NCBI GenBank assembly: GCA_964392775.1
Contig: CAYMRD010000002.1
Span: forward strand, 131,006-195,005
Direction of reading: 5' to 3'
From: UKL13-3 sp964392775
Lineage (GTDB): Bacteria > Bacteroidota > Bacteroidia > UKL13-3
Length of the DNA: 64,000 nucleotides
The notes beneath the pieces were generated by a model. That model was not told the origin of the DNA and searched no databases. It saw nothing but the letters and a program-made list of their open reading frames with translations. This document shows positions 8,945 through 17,870 of the stretch, one piece after another; position 1 is the stretch's first letter, and every line of letters begins with the position of its first letter. The position numbers and the translations under genes are program-made.

Positions 8945-9682
8945 TCAATTCAAACGAATAAGTTCGTTTGCTTTCTGAGTTAGTTTTTCTTCCAAACGAA
9001 TGGCTCGTGGAATCAGCATATCCTCTTCAATAAGGCTGTGTGCCTTCAAATCACTTTCAAAACTTTTGAGTTCATGCATCAATACTTTGTAGGCAAGATG
9101 ATCATCTTTCGACACCTCATAATTATTGAGGAGCTTACGGATATTGTGCATATCGTCATCATCATGGTGATGTTTCATGATAAAATCACCCATCGAAAAA
9201 TCTTTAAGCTCCAGCCACAATGAATTGTTAAAGGTTACGGTGAACTTCTCCAGCTTTTTGATGTAAACAAATACCACTTCGTTTTCGTAGCGGATATGAC
9301 GCAAAAAGTCCTGTTTGAAGGTTCCGAAAATTTTATCGAGCAATAACAACTGAGGATAGAGTTTATGAAAAGCCAATGCCGTTTGTTGTATATGGTGCTC
9401 AATAACAGGCAACATCCGCTGCGAATAATGATGATGCGTTTCTTTGAGGTGGTTGCACATTTCGGCAGGCGACATGCGCTGCAGGCGGTCAAAGCTGTAC
9501 CTCTTGCGATTGTTTAGCTGCTGCAACGCTTCATGCACATTGCTCATATTGATATTTTTGATACGACACACATCTCCCAGTGTTTCTTCCAGATAATCAA
9601 ATGCATCAATGCCACACCAGTGCAATACCGATGCGTATGAATGATTCTCTTCCAGCAATTCGTACAAACTTTTATCAATCAT
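8945..9682 (-). CDS. RIC-type iron-sulfur cluster repair di-iron protein (ScdA/YtfE family)
   Basis: Cytoplasmic hemerythrin-like protein of the family that repairs Fe-S clusters damaged by nitric oxide or oxidants. The N-terminus has the short ScdA_N-like domain with its Cys (SYASVLHWCGIDAFDYLEET, then GDVC). A four-helix hemerythrin domain follows with His/Glu ligands in LKETHHHYSQ, VIEHHIQQ, RHIRYENEVVF, MKHHHDDDD and AHSLIEEDML. A start at 9682 (MIDKSLYELLEE) is preferred over an ATG 12 codons upstream, because a good promoter (9690-9720) lies between the two. The product is about 245 aa, slightly longer than YtfE. It is divergent from trpS. The family call is firm; which stress it answers is unknown. 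Confidence 0.88.
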   Translation of the reverse strand: MIDKSLYELLEENHSYASVLHWCGIDAFDYLEETLGDVCRIKNINMSNVHEALQQLNNRKRYSFDRLQRMSPAEMCNHLKETHHHYSQRMLPVIEHHIQQTALAFHKLYPQLLLLDKIFGTFKQDFLRHIRYENEVVFVYIKKLEKFTVTFNNSLWLELKDFSMGDFIMKHHHDDDDMHNIRKLLNNYEVSKDDHLAYKVLMHELKSFESDLKAHSLIEEDMLIPRAIRLEEKLTQKANELIRLN

Positions 9683-9689
9683 AAGAAAA

Positions 9690-9720
9690 CAAATGTATGA
9701 GATGGCGCCCGAAAACAAAA
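9690..9720 (-). promoter_or_regulatory. Bacteroidota-type promoter of the RIC gene
   Basis: On the minus strand a -33-like TTTTG (9720-9716) is followed by an 18-nt spacer and a perfect -7 box TACATTTG (9697-9690). The ATG begins only 7 nt further on, implying a very short leader. Confidence 0.65.
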
Positions 9721-9766
9721 GGGAATATTGGAAAAATTAACGGTGAAAATCGTAACATTGCTGCTT

Positions 9767-10774
9767 ATGATGAGTAAAGAAATTGTTGTAAGCGGCATAC
9801 GCCCTACCGGTAACCTGCATCTGGGGAACTACATGGGAGCCGTGCGTAATTTTACAAAAATGCAGCACGAGTATTCGTGTTACTTCTTTATTGCCGATTA
9901 CCATTCACTTACAACACATCCCAATCCAGCAGATTTACACGCCAACGTTAAAACCGTACTGGCCGAATACCTGGCCTGTGGCCTGGATCCGGATGCCTGC
10001 ACCTTATACATACAAAGCGACCTGCCTCAAATTCCAGAATTGTATATGCTGCTCAATATGCATGCTTATAAAGGAGAGCTGGAACGGGTAGCCTCGTTTA
10101 AAGAAAAAGCCCGTACCCAACCCAATAATATCAATGCAGGATTGCTCACTTACCCGGTTTTGATGGCGGCTGATATCATCATCCATAAAGCCACCAAAGT
10201 GCCGGTGGGCAAGGATCAGGAGCAACATCTGGAGATGGCCCGTACCTTCGGAAACCGTTTCAACCGTATTTACCAAACCGAAATTTTCCCTGAACCTTAT
10301 GCCTTTAACTATGGAACCGAACTGGTAAAGATCCCCGGATTGCAAGGAGGTGGTAAGATGAGCAAAAGTGATGGTGATAATAATGTAATCGCTCTGGCTG
10401 ATAGTCCGGAAGTAATTCGCAAAAAGATGAGCCGCGCAGTGAGCGATACCGGACCAACTGAATCGAACTCCACTCCTTCTCAACCGGTTCAAAACCTGTT
10501 TGATTTGATGAAGACGGTTTCTTCGGCTGATACCCTGGCTTTCTTTACCGAAGCGCATGCCAATTGCAGCATCCGCTATGGTGACCTAAAAAAACAGCTG
10601 GCCGAAGACATGATTACCTTCCTCACTCCGATTCGCGAACGTATCACTGATTTGCACAATAATACCGAATATCTGGCCAAGGTAGCCCACACAGGAGTAG
10701 AAAAAGCAGCAGAAAGTGCCAACCGAACATTGGCTGAATGCCGCTCGGCTATCGGATTTAAAAAATTCTACTAA
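9767..10774 (+). CDS. trpS: Tryptophan--tRNA ligase
   Basis: Charges tRNA-Trp with tryptophan in the cytoplasm. It is a class I synthetase with the HIGH-type motif GNLHLGNYMG near the N-terminus and KMSKSDGDNN for KMSKS. Between them are the family words NAGLLTYPVLMAADI and VGKDQEQHLEM. The start is the ATG at 9767 or the next one at 9770 (MSKEIVVSGIRPTGN), giving about 335 aa, the usual length; a TTG further upstream would add an unconserved tail. It is monocistronic, divergent from the RIC gene and 82 nt before an RND operon. Confidence 0.98.
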   Translation: MMSKEIVVSGIRPTGNLHLGNYMGAVRNFTKMQHEYSCYFFIADYHSLTTHPNPADLHANVKTVLAEYLACGLDPDACTLYIQSDLPQIPELYMLLNMHAYKGELERVASFKEKARTQPNNINAGLLTYPVLMAADIIIHKATKVPVGKDQEQHLEMARTFGNRFNRIYQTEIFPEPYAFNYGTELVKIPGLQGGGKMSKSDGDNNVIALADSPEVIRKKMSRAVSDTGPTESNSTPSQPVQNLFDLMKTVSSADTLAFFTEAHANCSIRYGDLKKQLAEDMITFLTPIRERITDLHNNTEYLAKVAHTGVEKAAESANRTLAECRSAIGFKKFY

Positions 10775-10856
10775 AACCTGATTTTAATCTCATTTTAATA
10801 TCTATACGGATTATCACAAACTCTTATTATTGTATATACACTAATCCATCACAACG

Positions 10857-11900
10857 ATGTTTAAAACAACATTATATATTACTGTTATAAGTTTAACTGC
10901 TCTTCTTCTTACTGCCTGTAGCCAATCCAAAGACGGAGCAGCCAAACCATCAGCACCTCCTTTGTCTGTTGATGTAATGGTGATTGAACCCCAATCGTTC
11001 AGTTATAATATTAATGCCAGCGGAAGCGTATTGGCCAAAGAATTTGTGGAGCTCCGCCCGGAAATGAGCGGGCGAATTGTGAAGCTGAATATCAACGAAG
11101 GCAACAAGGTAAACGAAGGAGATTTACTGGTGAAGCTGAATGACGATGAGTTGCAGGCTCAACTGCGCAAAACCAACTCCCAGCTTGAGATTGCCGAGCG
11201 CAACTTAAGCAGGCTCAAAACCCTGAAAGAAGCCGAAGGCTTAAACCAACAGGAATACGATATAGCAGAAAACCAGGTAAACAACCTGAAGGCCGATCTG
11301 GATTATACCAAAGCTCAGATTCGCAAAACAGAAGTGAGAGCACCTTTTAGCGGATTAATTGGGTTGCGCAATGTAAGCATGGGTGCTTATGTCAATAACC
11401 TCACCATGCTGGCCACTTTGCAACAAACCGATTTGCTAAAAATTGATTTCCTCCTACCTGAGGGCCAGTCGGGTATTGTGCAAAAAGGTATGACCGTGTT
11501 TGTGAAATCAAACAATAAAAATGAACCGTTGAGGGCTACCGTATCAGCCATCGAACCACAGGTGAATACAGGCACACGCAATATTAAGGTGAGGGCATTA
11601 CTCAACTCCTCAACCTCGGCACTTATTCCCGGATCATTTGTGGAGGTATCCATTCCTTCGGCTGCCAACAACAAGGCTATTATTGTGCCCACAAGCTGTG
11701 TTATTCCCGAAACCCGAAACAAAAAAATTGCTTTGATCAAACAGGGTAAGATTTCGTTTACGGTGGTAACTACCGGCTATCGAACGGCTGAAAAAGTAGA
11801 GATCCTGTCGGGACTTACACCCGGTGATACCATCATTGTATCGGGTATCTTATTCCTAAAACCAGATGCCCCCGTAACCGTAAAATCTGTTCGGAAATAA
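10857..11900 (+). CDS. RND efflux periplasmic adaptor, lipoprotein (second efflux operon)
   Basis: Membrane fusion subunit of a tripartite pump; 347 aa. A lipoprotein signal has Cys at about residue 21 (LLLTAC). The lipoyl half-motifs are RPEMSGRIVKLNINEGNKVN and VRAPFSGLIGLRNVSMGAYV, separated by a coiled hairpin (residues about 95-150). The C-terminal barrel ends VSGILFLKPDAPVTV. It is the first gene of a three-gene operon, with the permease starting 19 nt after its stop and the channel protein last. Substrate unknown. Confidence 0.95.
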   Translation: MFKTTLYITVISLTALLLTACSQSKDGAAKPSAPPLSVDVMVIEPQSFSYNINASGSVLAKEFVELRPEMSGRIVKLNINEGNKVNEGDLLVKLNDDELQAQLRKTNSQLEIAERNLSRLKTLKEAEGLNQQEYDIAENQVNNLKADLDYTKAQIRKTEVRAPFSGLIGLRNVSMGAYVNNLTMLATLQQTDLLKIDFLLPEGQSGIVQKGMTVFVKSNNKNEPLRATVSAIEPQVNTGTRNIKVRALLNSSTSALIPGSFVEVSIPSAANNKAIIVPTSCVIPETRNKKIALIKQGKISFTVVTTGYRTAEKVEILSGLTPGDTIIVSGILFLKPDAPVTVKSVRK

Positions 11901-11919
11901 TCACCTTTAGCCACACCAC

Positions 11920-14900
11920 ATGAATATTTCGGAACTGAGTTTAAAACGCCCCGTATTTGCCATTGTATGCAGCATTGCAATTATATTGTTTGGGGCAGTA
12001 GGGTTTAACTTTTTAAGTTTGCGCGAGTATCCGGCCATCGATCCGCCTGTGATTACCGTGCGTACCAACTATACCGGAGCCAATGCCGATATTATTGAAA
12101 CCCAGATCACCGAACCGCTCGAAAAAGCCGTTAACGGAATACAGGGTATTCGCACCATCTCCTCTTCGAGCAATACCGGCAGCAGTATTATCACTGTAGA
12201 ATTTAACTTGGATGTAAACCTCGACAATGCGGCCAGTGATGTACGCGACAAAGTGAGTCAGGCCATCCGTAACCTGCCTGCCGATATTGATGCGCCTCCT
12301 GTGGTATCAAAAGCTGATGCCAACAGCGATGTGATTATTATTCTTTCGGTACAAAGCCAGAACAAGTCGTCACTTGAGCTGAGTGATTTTGCAGAGAACG
12401 TATTGCAGGAAAAATTTCAAACTATACCTGAGGTAAGTGCCGTGAATTTATTCGGGCAAAAAAAATACGCCATGCGATTATGGTACAACCCCGAAAAGAT
12501 GAGTGCCTACGGAGTGACTGTAAAAGATATCAAAGCGGCCCTCGACAGAGAAAATGTGGAATTACCGGGAGGAAAAGTATATGGTTCACAAACGGAGCTT
12601 ACCGTACGCACCCTTGGACGTTTAACCACCGAAGAAGATTTCCGCAATCTGATTATCCGACAAGATGCAACAGGTGTGGTGAAGATGGGAGATGTAGCTG
12701 ATGTAAACCTTGGAAGTGAAGTAGAAGAAGTTGGATTCAGGTTAAACGGATCTAATGCTGTTGCTCTGGCCATTGCCCCCCAACCCGGAGCCAATTATAT
12801 TCATATAGCCGATGAGTTTTACAAACGCCTGAATGAAGTAAAAAAAGAAAAAGGTAACGAAGACCTCGATCTAAAGATTGTGCTCGATTCAACCCGTAAT
12901 GTGCGCAGAGCACTATCGGAAGTAGAAGAGACGTTGCTCATTGCAATTATATTGGTGGTGCTGGTAGTATATTTCTTTTTCCGCAACTGGCTTATTGCCT
13001 TCAGACCTTTGATTGATATTCCGGTATCGCTTATCGGAACTTTTTTCCTGATGTACCTATTTGGTTTTAGTATCAATGTGCTTACGTTGCTGGGTATTGT
13101 GCTCGCTACGGGATTGGTAGTAGATGATGGTATTGTGGTGACCGAAAATATTTTCCGCAAATTGGAAGGTGGTATGAATATCAGGCAAGCTGCCCGTGAG
13201 GGTTCGAAAGAAATTATGTTTGCTGTTATCTCAACTTCCATCACATTGGCTGTTGTGTTTTTACCCATCATTTTTATCCAGGGATTTGTAGGCAGTTTGT
13301 TTAAGGAGTTTGGTATTGTAGTGGCCGGAGCTGTGCTGATCTCAGCATTCGTTTCGTTGACACTGACACCTGTTTTAAATGTATTGCTTCAACAGAAAGA
13401 ACACAAACCATCATGGTTCTACACCCGTACCGAACCTTTCTTTGAAGCCATGGAAAGCGGATATAAAAATCTCCTCACCCGCTTTATTGCCAAACGCTGG
13501 ATGGCCTGGCCCGTGCTGATTGTAAGTGCCTGCATCATCGGTTTGTTGTTTAAGGTATTGCAAACCGAACTTGCGCCTTTGGAAGACAAAAATCAGTTCA
13601 GGTTTAACACCAATACTCCTGAGGGAACTTCTTTCGATAATATGGATCAGTTTGTTCAGGGCCTGGCCGGATATTTTGAAGATTCGATTCCGGAACGAGA
13701 GTTTGTATTTGCCAGTACCAATAATCAGGGTTATGGAAGCGGATCAGTGAACAGCGCCTTCGGACGAATTGTATTATCTGATCCCGAAACCCGCAAACGC
13801 AGCCAGAGTGAAATTGTAAAAGCAGTGAATGCAAAACTGTCGTCCTTTAATGATGGCAGGGTGTTTTTGATTGAAGAGCAAACCATCAGCGTGGGACTTG
13901 GCTCGCGTGGAGCCTTACCTATTCAGTACGTAGTGCAGAACCTAAACTTCAATAAGATTAAAGATATATTGCCTCAGTTTTTAACCGAAGCACGCAAAGA
14001 TCCTACCTTTCAAATGGTGGATGCCAATCTGAAATTCAACAAGCCTGAATTGTTGATTTCCATCGACAGGTACAAGGCCAAAGACCTTGGTGTAAGTGTG
14101 CTTGATATTGCCCAAACCTTGCAGGCAGCCTTAAGCGGAGGCCGGATGGGCTATTTTATCATGAACGGAAAACAGTACCAGATTATCGGGCAAATGGACA
14201 GAGCCGACAGGGATGAACCGACAGACCTGAACAACCTGTTTGTAAAAAATGCAAATGGAGAAAGCGTTCGGCTTAGCAGTGTAATAGATATGGAAGAAAG
14301 CAGCAGTCCGCCACAATTGTACCATTACAACCGTTACAAATCCGCTACAATTTCGGCTGCACTGGCCCCCGGCAAAACCGTAGGAGATGGTGTAGCTGCG
14401 ATGAAACGTATCGGAAACAACTTACTGGACGAAAGCTTTACCACTTCCCTGTCGGGCCCTTCACGTGATTTTGCCGAGAGCTCATCCAATACCTTATTTG
14501 CTTTTTTACTCGCGCTGGTATTGATTTATCTGGTACTCTCCGCACAGTTCGAAAGTTTCATTGATCCACTGACCATCATGCTTACTGTTCCGTTGGCATT
14601 GGCAGGAGCCTTAATTTCGCTCTATTTCACCAAACAAACCGTAAATATTTTCTCGGAAATAGGCATGATTATGCTGATTGGGCTTGTAACCAAAAACGGA
14701 ATTCTGATTGTTGAATTTGCCAATCAAAAACGTGAGCAGGGATTATCCAAAGTGCAAGCCACCATTGATGCATCCACCCAGCGTTTACGTCCAATTTTGA
14801 TGACCAGTTTGGCGACTGCTTTGGGAGCGCTACCCATCGCGCTCTCGCTCGGAGCTGCTGCCACCAGCCGGGTTCCATTAGGTGTGGTAATTGTTGGCGG

Positions 14901-14994
14901 AGTCATGATTTCTTTGCTGCTTACGCTTTTCATTATCCCCGCAGTATACACGTACATGTCTCGTACCCCAAAAAACAACCACGGTGATGAATAA
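11920..14994 (+). CDS. RND efflux permease, HAE1/AcrB family
   Basis: Trimeric proton/drug antiporter of the inner membrane; 1,024 aa, full length. It begins MNISELSLKRPVFAIV, with the first helix then the porter domain (EPLEKAVNGIQGI). The proton-relay helix LATGLVVDDGIVVTENIF carries the adjacent Asp pair. The second half repeats the fold and ends with the conserved ILIVEFANQKREQG and TSLATALGALPIAL segments. It is an independent pump from the permease at 1-1931, not a tandem copy. The stop codon overlaps the start of the TolC-like gene by 8 nt, a sign of coupled translation. Confidence 0.97.
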   Translation: MNISELSLKRPVFAIVCSIAIILFGAVGFNFLSLREYPAIDPPVITVRTNYTGANADIIETQITEPLEKAVNGIQGIRTISSSSNTGSSIITVEFNLDVNLDNAASDVRDKVSQAIRNLPADIDAPPVVSKADANSDVIIILSVQSQNKSSLELSDFAENVLQEKFQTIPEVSAVNLFGQKKYAMRLWYNPEKMSAYGVTVKDIKAALDRENVELPGGKVYGSQTELTVRTLGRLTTEEDFRNLIIRQDATGVVKMGDVADVNLGSEVEEVGFRLNGSNAVALAIAPQPGANYIHIADEFYKRLNEVKKEKGNEDLDLKIVLDSTRNVRRALSEVEETLLIAIILVVLVVYFFFRNWLIAFRPLIDIPVSLIGTFFLMYLFGFSINVLTLLGIVLATGLVVDDGIVVTENIFRKLEGGMNIRQAAREGSKEIMFAVISTSITLAVVFLPIIFIQGFVGSLFKEFGIVVAGAVLISAFVSLTLTPVLNVLLQQKEHKPSWFYTRTEPFFEAMESGYKNLLTRFIAKRWMAWPVLIVSACIIGLLFKVLQTELAPLEDKNQFRFNTNTPEGTSFDNMDQFVQGLAGYFEDSIPEREFVFASTNNQGYGSGSVNSAFGRIVLSDPETRKRSQSEIVKAVNAKLSSFNDGRVFLIEEQTISVGLGSRGALPIQYVVQNLNFNKIKDILPQFLTEARKDPTFQMVDANLKFNKPELLISIDRYKAKDLGVSVLDIAQTLQAALSGGRMGYFIMNGKQYQIIGQMDRADRDEPTDLNNLFVKNANGESVRLSSVIDMEESSSPPQLYHYNRYKSATISAALAPGKTVGDGVAAMKRIGNNLLDESFTTSLSGPSRDFAESSSNTLFAFLLALVLIYLVLSAQFESFIDPLTIMLTVPLALAGALISLYFTKQTVNIFSEIGMIMLIGLVTKNGILIVEFANQKREQGLSKVQATIDASTQRLRPILMTSLATALGALPIALSLGAAATSRVPLGVVIVGGVMISLLLTLFIIPAVYTYMSRTPKNNHGDE

Positions 14995-16285
14995 AAGAAT
15001 AACACTGATCTTATTGCTCTTCTGTACTCCTCAATTGTTTGCGCAACAAATACTCTCGCTTCAACAGGCCATACAAGAAGCATTGCGCAATAACTATCAA
15101 ATCCAAATGGCATATAACGATGCAGAGATTGCACGTAAAAGCAATTATGCGGGAGCGGCCGGAATGTTGCCAACAGTTGGTGTAAATGTATCCGACAACC
15201 TGTCACGGTACAATATCAATCAGGAGTTTTCAAACGGGCAAAACATTGTACGCGATGGTGTGCAAAGCAATGCACTGAATACCAACGTAGCCCTCAACTA
15301 TACGTTGTTTGACGGGATGAAGATGTTTGCCACCCGCAAAAAACTCAATGAATTTGAACAGTTTGGATTGCAACGCACCAAAAACCAGATTCAAAATACG
15401 GTTAGCAATGTAATACAGGCATATAGTTCAGTGGTAAAAGAACAAAGCAATATGCAACTGGTGAAACAAACCTTGCAGGTAAGTGAAGACAGGATGTTAC
15501 TGACACAAACCCGTTTTGCTGCCGGACTGGCCAACAAAACAGACATATATCTGGCTCAGCTTGATTTGGACACCCGTAAACAAGCCTTGCTTACACAAGA
15601 ACGAAACATTGTCAACGCATTCATCACCTTAAATGCAATTCTTAACTTTAAAGCCGACACCATCTATCAGGTTGATACGGTATTTGTTTTGGGAACTCCT
15701 CTCAACAAAAAAAGTCTGGATGAATCCCTGGCGCAGAATCCTGAAATCAAAATGTCGCAGTCGCAGGAAATTATTGCCCTGCAAACCCAAAAGGAATTTC
15801 AATCGGCCAGATACCCGACACTCAAACTGAATGCTCAATATGGTTACAGTCTGGCCTCAAGTCAGGCAGGATTTAGCTTATTAAACCAAAGCACAGGTCC
15901 CTCAGCAGGATTAAGTTTTGGAGTGCCACTGTACACAGGAAGTGTTAACCAAAACAATATTGCCATTGCAAAATTGCAGTATAAAAATGCAGAGTTATAT
16001 AAAAACCAGACAACCGTTTTTATTGCCGGATTGTATGAACAGGCCTGGGAGAATTATACCATAGCACTGGAACAGGTTAAACGCGATGAAGAAAGCGTAG
16101 CCCTTGCAGAACAATACTTAACGTTGATGCAATTAAGATATAAGCAGGGACAGAGTACAATACTTGAGTTCAGAGAAGCACAACGCAGTTTCGAGGAAAC
16201 CAATGCACGCCTGATTAATTTTAAGTTTGCTTTAAAAATGGCCGAAACCGATTTGTTGCGCTTAACAGGTCAGCTGGTAAAATAG
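14987..16285 (+). CDS. TolC-family outer-membrane efflux channel
   Basis: Outer-membrane/periplasmic channel completing the RND pump. The start is taken as ATG 14987 (MNKRITLILLLFCTPQLFAQ), a cleavable signal peptide; a GTG one codon upstream is the alternative. The 432-aa product has two outer-membrane efflux repeats, each starting with SLQQAIQEALRNNYQIQ-like helices (residues about 25 and 245) and rich in long amphipathic helices. The last segment, QSTILEFREAQRSFEE, is typical. It is last in the operon and is followed directly by a 130-bp dispersed repeat. Confidence 0.95.
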   Translation: MNKRITLILLLFCTPQLFAQQILSLQQAIQEALRNNYQIQMAYNDAEIARKSNYAGAAGMLPTVGVNVSDNLSRYNINQEFSNGQNIVRDGVQSNALNTNVALNYTLFDGMKMFATRKKLNEFEQFGLQRTKNQIQNTVSNVIQAYSSVVKEQSNMQLVKQTLQVSEDRMLLTQTRFAAGLANKTDIYLAQLDLDTRKQALLTQERNIVNAFITLNAILNFKADTIYQVDTVFVLGTPLNKKSLDESLAQNPEIKMSQSQEIIALQTQKEFQSARYPTLKLNAQYGYSLASSQAGFSLLNQSTGPSAGLSFGVPLYTGSVNQNNIAIAKLQYKNAELYKNQTTVFIAGLYEQAWENYTIALEQVKRDEESVALAEQYLTLMQLRYKQGQSTILEFREAQRSFEETNARLINFKFALKMAETDLLRLTGQLVK

Positions 16286-16298
16286 AATGGTTATGTAT

Positions 16299-16428
16299 GT
16301 TGGTAGTCACTTCGAGTAGGCTGCAAGCCGTATCGAGAAGTATTTGGTCTCGATACACAATGCTCTACAAATCCTCAGCAATTGCTACTCGACCGGACTG
16401 ATTGCTAAAAAACAACACTTTACTAATA
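16299..16428. repeat. 130-bp foldback repeat, copy A (inverted copy at 55492-55621)
   Basis: The sequence matches the reverse complement of 55492-55621 over 130 bp, with two differences seen by eye. It folds: the outer arms CTTCGAGTAG and CTACTCGA pair, and inside them TATCGAGA pairs with TCTCGATA. More diverged relatives lie at 51424-51540 and 52091-52232. It fills the gap between two convergent genes. Confidence 0.85.
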
Positions 16429-16431
16429 GAA

Positions 16432-17868
16432 TTAAGTCGTCTTCGCTTTGTTCTTCTTTTTAGCGGCTGCTTCTTTTTCTTTCTTCACTTTCTCTTCCTT
16501 ATCAGCAATACGCCCAACATCGCCTAAAACAATATTAATACCTGTTCTAAAATAGAGGTTATTACGGGTTTCGGGCGATAGAAACAACATAATATCATCC
16601 GTCATAACATACCATTGAAGTGGGCCAAATTTCATGGAAGTTCCCACTCCTATATTGGCAAACTGCTTATTGTAAATACTATAGTTACCTGCTACTTCCC
16701 ATGCTCTGCCAAATCTGTGGGTATAGCTAAAGGTATAAGCCGGTAAAAACTTGTTAATGGTTTGTTGCCCCTGAAACAAGAACCCAACCATATCACGTTT
16801 GGTTACCATCAAATCTGCTCCGGCAGTGTAACGTGTATTAAGCTTTGTAGTAAACGAATTGGTGGTAACAGTTGGCTTACCTAAAATATCCCCCAAACTA
16901 TCCAAAAATGCTTGTTGAGCTTCACCTGATTTAAGATGTGCATCGGTAAAGCCGGCAAACTCTACATCTTTATTTTCCAGAGTATAGTTTAATGGTGTTC
17001 CTTTCCAATTGATGGCTCCTCCAAAGTCGATTACCGAACCATGTATGGTGAAACGTGGTAAAATGGTATACGTAAAACCAAAGTCGAATGCAAAACCCCT
17101 GTTACCCGGAGCATATAATGAAGCTGCTGTAAATTTCTTCATAGAACTTGACTCATCAGCACTCATTCCCGACACACTGTCAGTCAGAAGAGGTAACCCA
17201 GCTGTATTAACAGTTCCTCCTGTTTTTATAACCACTGGATCTAAATTGTTTTCTGGTGTAGATATCCCAAAACGGATGTCTTGTGTTTGTATCACCGCTA
17301 TCCCTTGCAGGTATTTGGCTCGCACACCTAATGAAAGCTTCTTACCAAATTGACGAGATACAGAGAAGCCATTTTCGAGGTAATTAAAATTACTTACTTC
17401 AAAAGCCTTAAAATCTTGAGCCTGACCTTTAAAAAAGGCATTTCCACTTGTCATAAACCCTATGAAGTCTTTACTAAAAGCCTGAGTTGTTTGAATTTTA
17501 AGCGTACTGTTAAATCCAAACTGGGCCTTACCTATTCGGAAACTGATATGAAAAAGATCAGTATTCACTGTGGTACTTAAACCAATAGCATCTCCCTGTA
17601 TTCTACTGTGAAAGGTATTCAAATCAACCAATGAATCCTTGATACTTGCTGTTACGTCTTCAACATTAAACCCCAACCGGGTATTGTTTATATAAAAATT
17701 AGAGATAACCGGCAAACCAATACTGAATTTATATTTTGGCATAAATGCAGGATTGATATACGTAGATTGATAGGTTCTACGAAGTGAAGGCATTGTAAAA
17801 TCTGGCTGAGCAGCGGCTGATAAAATCCCCAGGCAACCTATGGTAAAAAGTAGTTTTATTGTTCTCAT
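16432..17868 (-). CDS. DUF5723-type outer-membrane beta-barrel protein
   Basis: 478 aa with a signal peptide ending SAAAQ. The mature start PSLRRTYQSTYINPAFMP, with Asn-Pro-Ala soon after the signal, and alternating strands with aromatic ends (FSIGLPVISNFYINNTRLGF, KLSLGVRAKYLQGIAVI, TIHGSVIDFGGAINWKG) fit the DUF5723 family of Bacteroidota barrel proteins. A Lys/Glu/Ala-rich tail (EEKVKKEKEAAAKKKNKAK) follows the last strand. It is the last gene of a three-gene minus-strand operon, 2 nt after the lipoprotein gene. The family's function is unknown; the context suggests an envelope complex. Confidence 0.85.
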   Translation of the reverse strand: MRTIKLLFTIGCLGILSAAAQPDFTMPSLRRTYQSTYINPAFMPKYKFSIGLPVISNFYINNTRLGFNVEDVTASIKDSLVDLNTFHSRIQGDAIGLSTTVNTDLFHISFRIGKAQFGFNSTLKIQTTQAFSKDFIGFMTSGNAFFKGQAQDFKAFEVSNFNYLENGFSVSRQFGKKLSLGVRAKYLQGIAVIQTQDIRFGISTPENNLDPVVIKTGGTVNTAGLPLLTDSVSGMSADESSSMKKFTAASLYAPGNRGFAFDFGFTYTILPRFTIHGSVIDFGGAINWKGTPLNYTLENKDVEFAGFTDAHLKSGEAQQAFLDSLGDILGKPTVTTNSFTTKLNTRYTAGADLMVTKRDMVGFLFQGQQTINKFLPAYTFSYTHRFGRAWEVAGNYSIYNKQFANIGVGTSMKFGPLQWYVMTDDIMLFLSPETRNNLYFRTGINIVLGDVGRIADKEEKVKKEKEAAAKKKNKAKTT

Positions 17869-17870
17869 AG